Source: Flavobacterium psychrolimnae (GTDB taxonomy: Bacteria; Bacteroidota; Bacteroidia; Flavobacteriales; Flavobacteriaceae). From it: a stretch of DNA of 64,000 nt. Shown here piece by piece: positions 61,001-64,000 of this stretch (its first letter is position 1; every line of letters starts with the position of its first letter). The stretch covers positions 62,001-126,000 of the forward strand of contig NZ_QNUX01000008.1 in NCBI RefSeq assembly GCF_003312425.1, in the 5' to 3' direction. The position numbers were made by a program, and so were the translations under genes. Below the pieces are notes generated by a model. The model had not been told where the DNA came from. It saw only the letters and a program-made list of their open reading frames with translations, and searched no databases.

Positions 61001-62554
61001 ATTACAATACCGTATCTTAATGTAGATTATGGATTGAGCGATAATACGATTATTGATTTAACAGATGAAAAGTTTCTCTTTAGAAATAATACGCTGACCG
61101 ATACTAAATATGGAACAATAGGAAACTTAAACGGAAGCATTGAACATAATAATTTTACGGATTGGAAGTTAGATTTAGCCATTAATTCAAAAAGATTATT
61201 AGCATTAGACACTAAGGATAGTGAAGATGCCGCCTATTATGGTACCGCGTTTATTGATGGAATGGCAACTATTAAGGGACCTACTAATTCCTTGTTTATA
61301 AAAGTTGAAGCAAAATCTGAGAAAGGAACCGCAGTAAAAATTCCTATCAATAATGCCGAAAGTGTTAGTGATAATATCTTTATTCATTTTGTAACAGCTA
61401 AGGAAAAATACAATCTGGAAAATGGAATTGTCGAAAACACCAGAAATTATAACGGACTGGAATTAGAATTTGATTTTGATATTACACCCGATGCCGAAGT
61501 AGAAGTAATTCTGGATCGTAATACCGGTCACGGAATGAAAGGAAAAGGGTTTGGATCGTTATTATTTAAAATTAATACTTTAGGAAGATTCAATATGTGG
61601 GGAGATTTCCAGGCGTATGAAGGAACCTATAATTTCAAATACGGTGGGCTTATTGATAAGAAATTTGAAGTTAAAAAAGGAGGTTCAATCACATGGGAAG
61701 GAAATCCCATGAAGGCGCAATTAAACCTGGAAGCAATCTATAAAACTTCGGCAAATCCTGCGGTTTTATTGGATAATTCCTCTTTTAATACCAAAGTTCC
61801 AGTTGAAGTAGTGATAGGTCTTCGAGGCGATTTAACGAGTCCTGAACCCGATTTTAATATTGAATTTCCAACTGTAAGTAATGTTTTGAAATCAGAAATT
61901 CAATATAAATTAAACGACAAAGATGTTCGCCAGACGCAAGCGCTGTATTTACTTTCTTCAGGTGGATTTTTGAGTCCGGAAGGAGTGAATCAGTCTGATT
62001 TTTCCGGAAGTTTATTTGAAACCGCTTCGAGTATCTTAGGTGGAATTATTCAGTCTGATGACGAAAAATTTAAAGTAGGACTTAATTTTATTGGTGCAGA
62101 CAGACGAATAGGAAAAGAAACTGATGGACGATTCGTTGCAACAATTTCATCCAAAATAAATGAAAGAGTGACTATCAATGGTAAACTGGGAGTTCCTTTT
62201 GGTGGAATTAATGAATCAGCAATTGTAGGTGATGTTGAAATTTTATATAGAGTTAACGAGGACGGAACACTTAATTTACGTCTTTTTAATAAAGAAAATG
62301 ACATCAATTATGTTGGTCAAGGAATTGGTTACACGCAAGGTTTAGGGGTTTCTTACGAAGTAGATTTTGATACTTTTAAAGAATTTGTCAATAAAATATT
62401 TAAAAATCTGAAAATTGAGAGTCTGTCGGCTCCAGTTTCAGAAGATCAAGATTCAAATTTATCTCCGGATTATATTAATTTTTCAAAATCAAAGAAAACG
62501 AATACTGAAAAAATTAAAAAAAATCAGGAAGGTTTGATACCTGAAGAAAACTAG
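58091..62554 (+). CDS. tamB: Translocation/assembly module TamB-like protein (DUF490), long AsmA-related
   Basis: A giant protein (1487 residues from TTG 58091) that bridges inner and outer membranes for lipid or protein delivery. It has one N-terminal membrane segment (LLLGLILLLLVLAIALTMP), a very long beta-rich groove-type region with repeated short strands, and a C-terminal DUF490 part with GSSLLKFKINTLGRFNMWGDFQAYEGTYNFKYGG-type and GVNQSDFSGSLFETASSILGG segments. The frame stays open upstream to a stop at 58060 without ATG/GTG; reading IKKVIKIALRLL upstream suggests a non-ATG start at ATC 58067 (1495 residues). Divergent from tsaD. Confidence 0.9.
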   Translation: MRLLLGLILLLLVLAIALTMPIVQTKIARYFTNSINKDFGTNIAIDGVAVSVFGGVKFKKVLILDHHKDTLIYSQRIATTILESKKLLDGDLIFDGLDLHGLLFDLKTYKNEKESNLDKFIKAFETGKPSSRKFLLKANKLQIFDGHFIVTDYNRENPKDLDFTKLNASVTDFLIFGPDVTTNINKMSFLDFRGLYVKNLKSKFTYSKKNIKLENLDLLTKESTLVGTVLLNYKIEDFSNFTDKVLFDIQLNSASIASNDIRYFYKEIGKNQHFYAKASIKGTLNDLKFKNLELVDDRKTRINGDINFKNLFAKKGQKFSMYAKFDKLMSSYDDLVVILPNILGTKLPTSLKKLGRFSASGISNVSTTAVDADFSMVTALGKVTSKLAIQNINVIDKASYLGNVILENFDIATLLDQKDLGRVSLNIDVDGKGFKQKFLDTAIKGDISQIDYKNYNYTNIVVDGTLKSPYYKGQISVNDPNLSMNFDGLLDLSKKDSRYDFHINVENADLHKLKLMKDSVSVFKGDVVVQASGNNIENFQGNVYINKTSYQNEKDTYNFDDFAINSTFDSNRVRTITVNSPDIVQGEIVGKYEFNQLENLVKNSLGSLYTNFKPSKVKKGQFLKFNFSIYNKIIEIFYPEISIGANTIVKGSINSDNQEFKLNFNSPQIIAANNTLDNIRVSVDNKNPLYNAYIELDSIKTKYYKIRDFSLINVTMKDTLFFRSEFKGGPKAEDYYNLNLYHTINKDNNNVVGISKSEVKFKDYLWFLNENETPDNQIVFDKSFKNFDIDNIILSHEDQSISLAGVFKDTTIKDLKLSFKDVDLNQITPVNDKFIVQGNINGEVNFKQNKDVYQPTASIVIDKLNVNKTDLGTLNFDIEGDESLRKFTINSNLENENVDLFKADGSFEIVNKETILDLQLKFDKFNIATLNSLGGEVLSNIRGYISGNSTIEGNLKKPNISGRLYLDDAGITIPYLNVDYGLSDNTIIDLTDEKFLFRNNTLTDTKYGTIGNLNGSIEHNNFTDWKLDLAINSKRLLALDTKDSEDAAYYGTAFIDGMATIKGPTNSLFIKVEAKSEKGTAVKIPINNAESVSDNIFIHFVTAKEKYNLENGIVENTRNYNGLELEFDFDITPDAEVEVILDRNTGHGMKGKGFGSLLFKINTLGRFNMWGDFQAYEGTYNFKYGGLIDKKFEVKKGGSITWEGNPMKAQLNLEAIYKTSANPAVLLDNSSFNTKVPVEVVIGLRGDLTSPEPDFNIEFPTVSNVLKSEIQYKLNDKDVRQTQALYLLSSGGFLSPEGVNQSDFSGSLFETASSILGGIIQSDDEKFKVGLNFIGADRRIGKETDGRFVATISSKINERVTINGKLGVPFGGINESAIVGDVEILYRVNEDGTLNLRLFNKENDINYVGQGIGYTQGLGVSYEVDFDTFKEFVNKIFKNLKIESLSAPVSEDQDSNLSPDYINFSKSKKTNTEKIKKNQEGLIPEEN

Positions 62555-62933
62555 TTACTACTTTTTACTTGTTATCAGTACCATTTTGAATTGAAACAAA
62601 GTCACGCCTAAAACTGTTAAGCAGTAATCCAAAACTCACATCCTTAAAATTTCAATTTGTTTTTTTGACCCAAACATAAAAAAGCGTTATGATTTGTTGC
62701 TATTAAATAATGCAGCATATCGACTCGTTTAGTGTCGAAAAAACAGACGAATTGTTAATTGTTAAATAAAAGTTGGTTATTTTTCAATTTTGTTAAATAA
62801 AATTCAATTTATTTGGGTTTTTCAAAAACTTATCAACGAAAACGTTTGAATTCACAATGCTTTGCTAATTTATTAAAAACACAGCCTTGAAAATGGTTTA
62901 TGTTTGCTAATTTTACACTTTAATACTTAAATA
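62555..62933. other. Intergenic region of 379 nt before pfkA
   Basis: AT-rich with no ORF, tRNA or hairpin-plus-T-run that I can see. It holds the pfkA promoter region (-7 box at 62899-62906). No terminator for tamB is visible, so some read-through is possible. Confidence 0.6.
62899..62906 (+). promoter_or_regulatory. Possible -7 promoter box of pfkA
   Basis: TATGTTTG matches TAnnTTTG, 28 nt before the pfkA ATG. No -33 TTG is found at 17-23 nt. Confidence 0.4.
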
Positions 62934-63920
62934 ATGCCAAAAACAATAAAAAAAGTTGGTGTTCTAACCTCGGGAGGAGACTCACCAGGAATGAACGCAG
63001 CAATTCGCTCAGTTGTTCGTACTTGTGCTTATCATAACATAGAATGTATAGGAATTTATAGAGGTTATCAGGGAATGATTGAAGGAGACTTCAAAGAAAT
63101 GGGACCTCGAAGCGTTAACAACATTGTAAATAAAGGAGGGACGATTTTAAAATCAGCTCGATCTTTAGAATTCAAAACTCCAGAAGGAAGAAAGAAAGCA
63201 CATGAAAATCTTACTAAAGCCGGAATTGATGCTTTAGTGGTAATAGGTGGTGATGGAACTTTTACAGGAGGTTTGTTGTTTAATACGGAGTTTAATTTTC
63301 CAGTGATGGGAATTCCGGGAACCATTGATAATGATATTTTTGGAACCAGTCATACCTTAGGATACGATACCGCACTTAATACCGTAGTAGATGTAATTGA
63401 CAAAATTAGAGATACTGCGAGTTCTCACAACCGTTTATTCTTTGTAGAGGTAATGGGTAGAGATGCCGGTCATATTGCTTTGAATGCCGGTATTGGAGCA
63501 GGTGCAGAGGAAATTCTTATCCCAGAAGAAGATTTAGGTTTAGACCGATTATTGGAATCTTTGCAAAAAAGTAAAGCTTCAGGTAAATCATCCAGTATTG
63601 TAGTTATTGCAGAAGGAGATAAAATAGGTAAAAATGTATTCGAATTGAAAGATTACGTTGAAGCCAATTTACCAGAATATGATGTTAGAGTTTCTGTTTT
63701 GGGTCATATGCAACGTGGTGGTTCACCTTCATGTTTTGATAGAGTTTTAGCCAGTAGATTAGGTGTAAAAGCTGTTGAATCTTTGATAGAAGGAAAATCG
63801 AATTATATGGTTGGATTACAAAATGATAAAGTTTCGTTGACACCTTTGGAACAAGCAATCAAAGGCAAAACAGAGATTGATAGAGAATTATTAAGAGTTT
63901 CAGACATCATGTCTACATAA
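62934..63920 (+). CDS. pfkA: 6-phosphofructokinase (ATP-type)
   Basis: Phosphorylates fructose 6-phosphate with ATP, the committed glycolytic step. The 328-residue protein has TSGGDSPGMNAAIRSVVR (ATP loop), IGGDGTFTGG, GIPGTIDNDIFGTSHTLGYDTA (catalytic Asp in TIDND), EVMGRDAGHIALNAG (substrate Arg region) and GHMQRGGSPSCFDRVLASRLG. GGDGT with Gly after the Asp marks ATP rather than PPi use. Length is standard (about 325). The window ends 80 nt downstream; an ATG at 63996 (starting ATG TC) may open the next gene, often gapA in this group, but only five bases are present. Confidence 0.96.
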   Translation: MPKTIKKVGVLTSGGDSPGMNAAIRSVVRTCAYHNIECIGIYRGYQGMIEGDFKEMGPRSVNNIVNKGGTILKSARSLEFKTPEGRKKAHENLTKAGIDALVVIGGDGTFTGGLLFNTEFNFPVMGIPGTIDNDIFGTSHTLGYDTALNTVVDVIDKIRDTASSHNRLFFVEVMGRDAGHIALNAGIGAGAEEILIPEEDLGLDRLLESLQKSKASGKSSSIVVIAEGDKIGKNVFELKDYVEANLPEYDVRVSVLGHMQRGGSPSCFDRVLASRLGVKAVESLIEGKSNYMVGLQNDKVSLTPLEQAIKGKTEIDRELLRVSDIMST

Positions 63921-64000
63921 GTGGTTAAAGTTTATTGTGAGGAAATTAGACTTTATATGAAGTTAATATAAAATAAACAAAAAAATTAAAGTAAAATGTC

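Noticed and set aside
63996..64000. Start of the next gene (possibly gapA) at the window edge
   Set aside because: Only five bases (ATGTC) are present; cannot be supported.

Overview
This window looks like a chromosomal segment of a Flavobacterium-type member of the Bacteroidota. The DNA is AT-rich. Start sites rarely carry a Shine-Dalgarno sequence. Several genes sit behind the Bacteroidota promoter pattern TTG-N(19-21)-TAnnTTTG. The gene content fits as well: periplasmic proteins with SPs ending in AQ, an LpxD, a TamB, PPi-independent PfkA, DUF4159, a THUMP-like methyltransferase and a ClpC. No phage, transposase, CRISPR array or plasmid function was found. It is mostly a core-genome stretch with a few accessory patches.

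Layout. 1-7.3 kb: an outer-membrane barrel-like protein, acyl-CoA carboxylase beta subunit, lpxD, a TonB-C/MORN-like protein, prfB (with a +1 programmed frameshift), threonine aldolase and a YbaB protein. 7.4-13 kb: oligopeptidase B-like S9 peptidase, a cysteine synthase-like enzyme, and a large unrecognised PLP-fold protein. 13.2-18.2 kb: yebC, an unknown secreted protein, a Prc/CtpA-type protease and gcvT. 18.5-20.6 kb: NAD(P)HX dehydratase and a HipA-like kinase overlapping a DUF3037 gene. 20.7-27.9 kb: a flavoprotein, S10 carboxypeptidase, AHSA1-like protein, GNAT, SYLF protein, a small membrane protein and an unknown C-terminally membrane-anchored protein, separated by several inverted-repeat elements. 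28-33.2 kb: the thrA-thrB-thrC operon, preceded by an unannotated 34-codon leader peptide with seven consecutive Thr codons. 33.7-37.3 kb: hutH and a DUF47-PiT phosphate transport pair. 37.3-41 kb: GNAT-OsmC-pirin operon, a DUF421 protein and a RimB-RimK fusion. 41-49.9 kb: clpC, gyrA, a TPR protein, an NlpC/P60 hydrolase and thiolase. 50.1-50.4 kb: a tRNA-Ser/Pro/Arg cluster with its own promoter and terminator. 50.5-58 kb: VanX-like dipeptidase, THUMP-like methyltransferase, AI-2E transporter, M43 metalloprotease, and the tsaD-rsmE-DUF4159 operon. 58-64 kb: tamB and pfkA.

How the genes work together. The thr genes form a complete pathway from aspartate to threonine (with homoserine dehydrogenase fused to aspartokinase) under probable leader-peptide attenuation, and threonine aldolase elsewhere in the window can break threonine down to glycine. 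DUF47 and PiT form a phosphate importer with its accessory protein. TsaD and RsmE modify tRNA and rRNA, and RimK modifies ribosomal protein S6, so translation functions are scattered through the window (prfB, tRNAs). LpxD and TamB serve the outer membrane.

The least explained parts, and so the best places to look for something new, are: the 690-residue PLP protein (10714-12786), the HipA-like/DUF3037 pair (19430-20585), the unknown 317-residue protein with a repeat-rich 3' flank (26614-27848), the possible small RNA at about 55036-55147, and the threonine leader (33081-33239). All functional calls are from reading the sequence; no database search was run.
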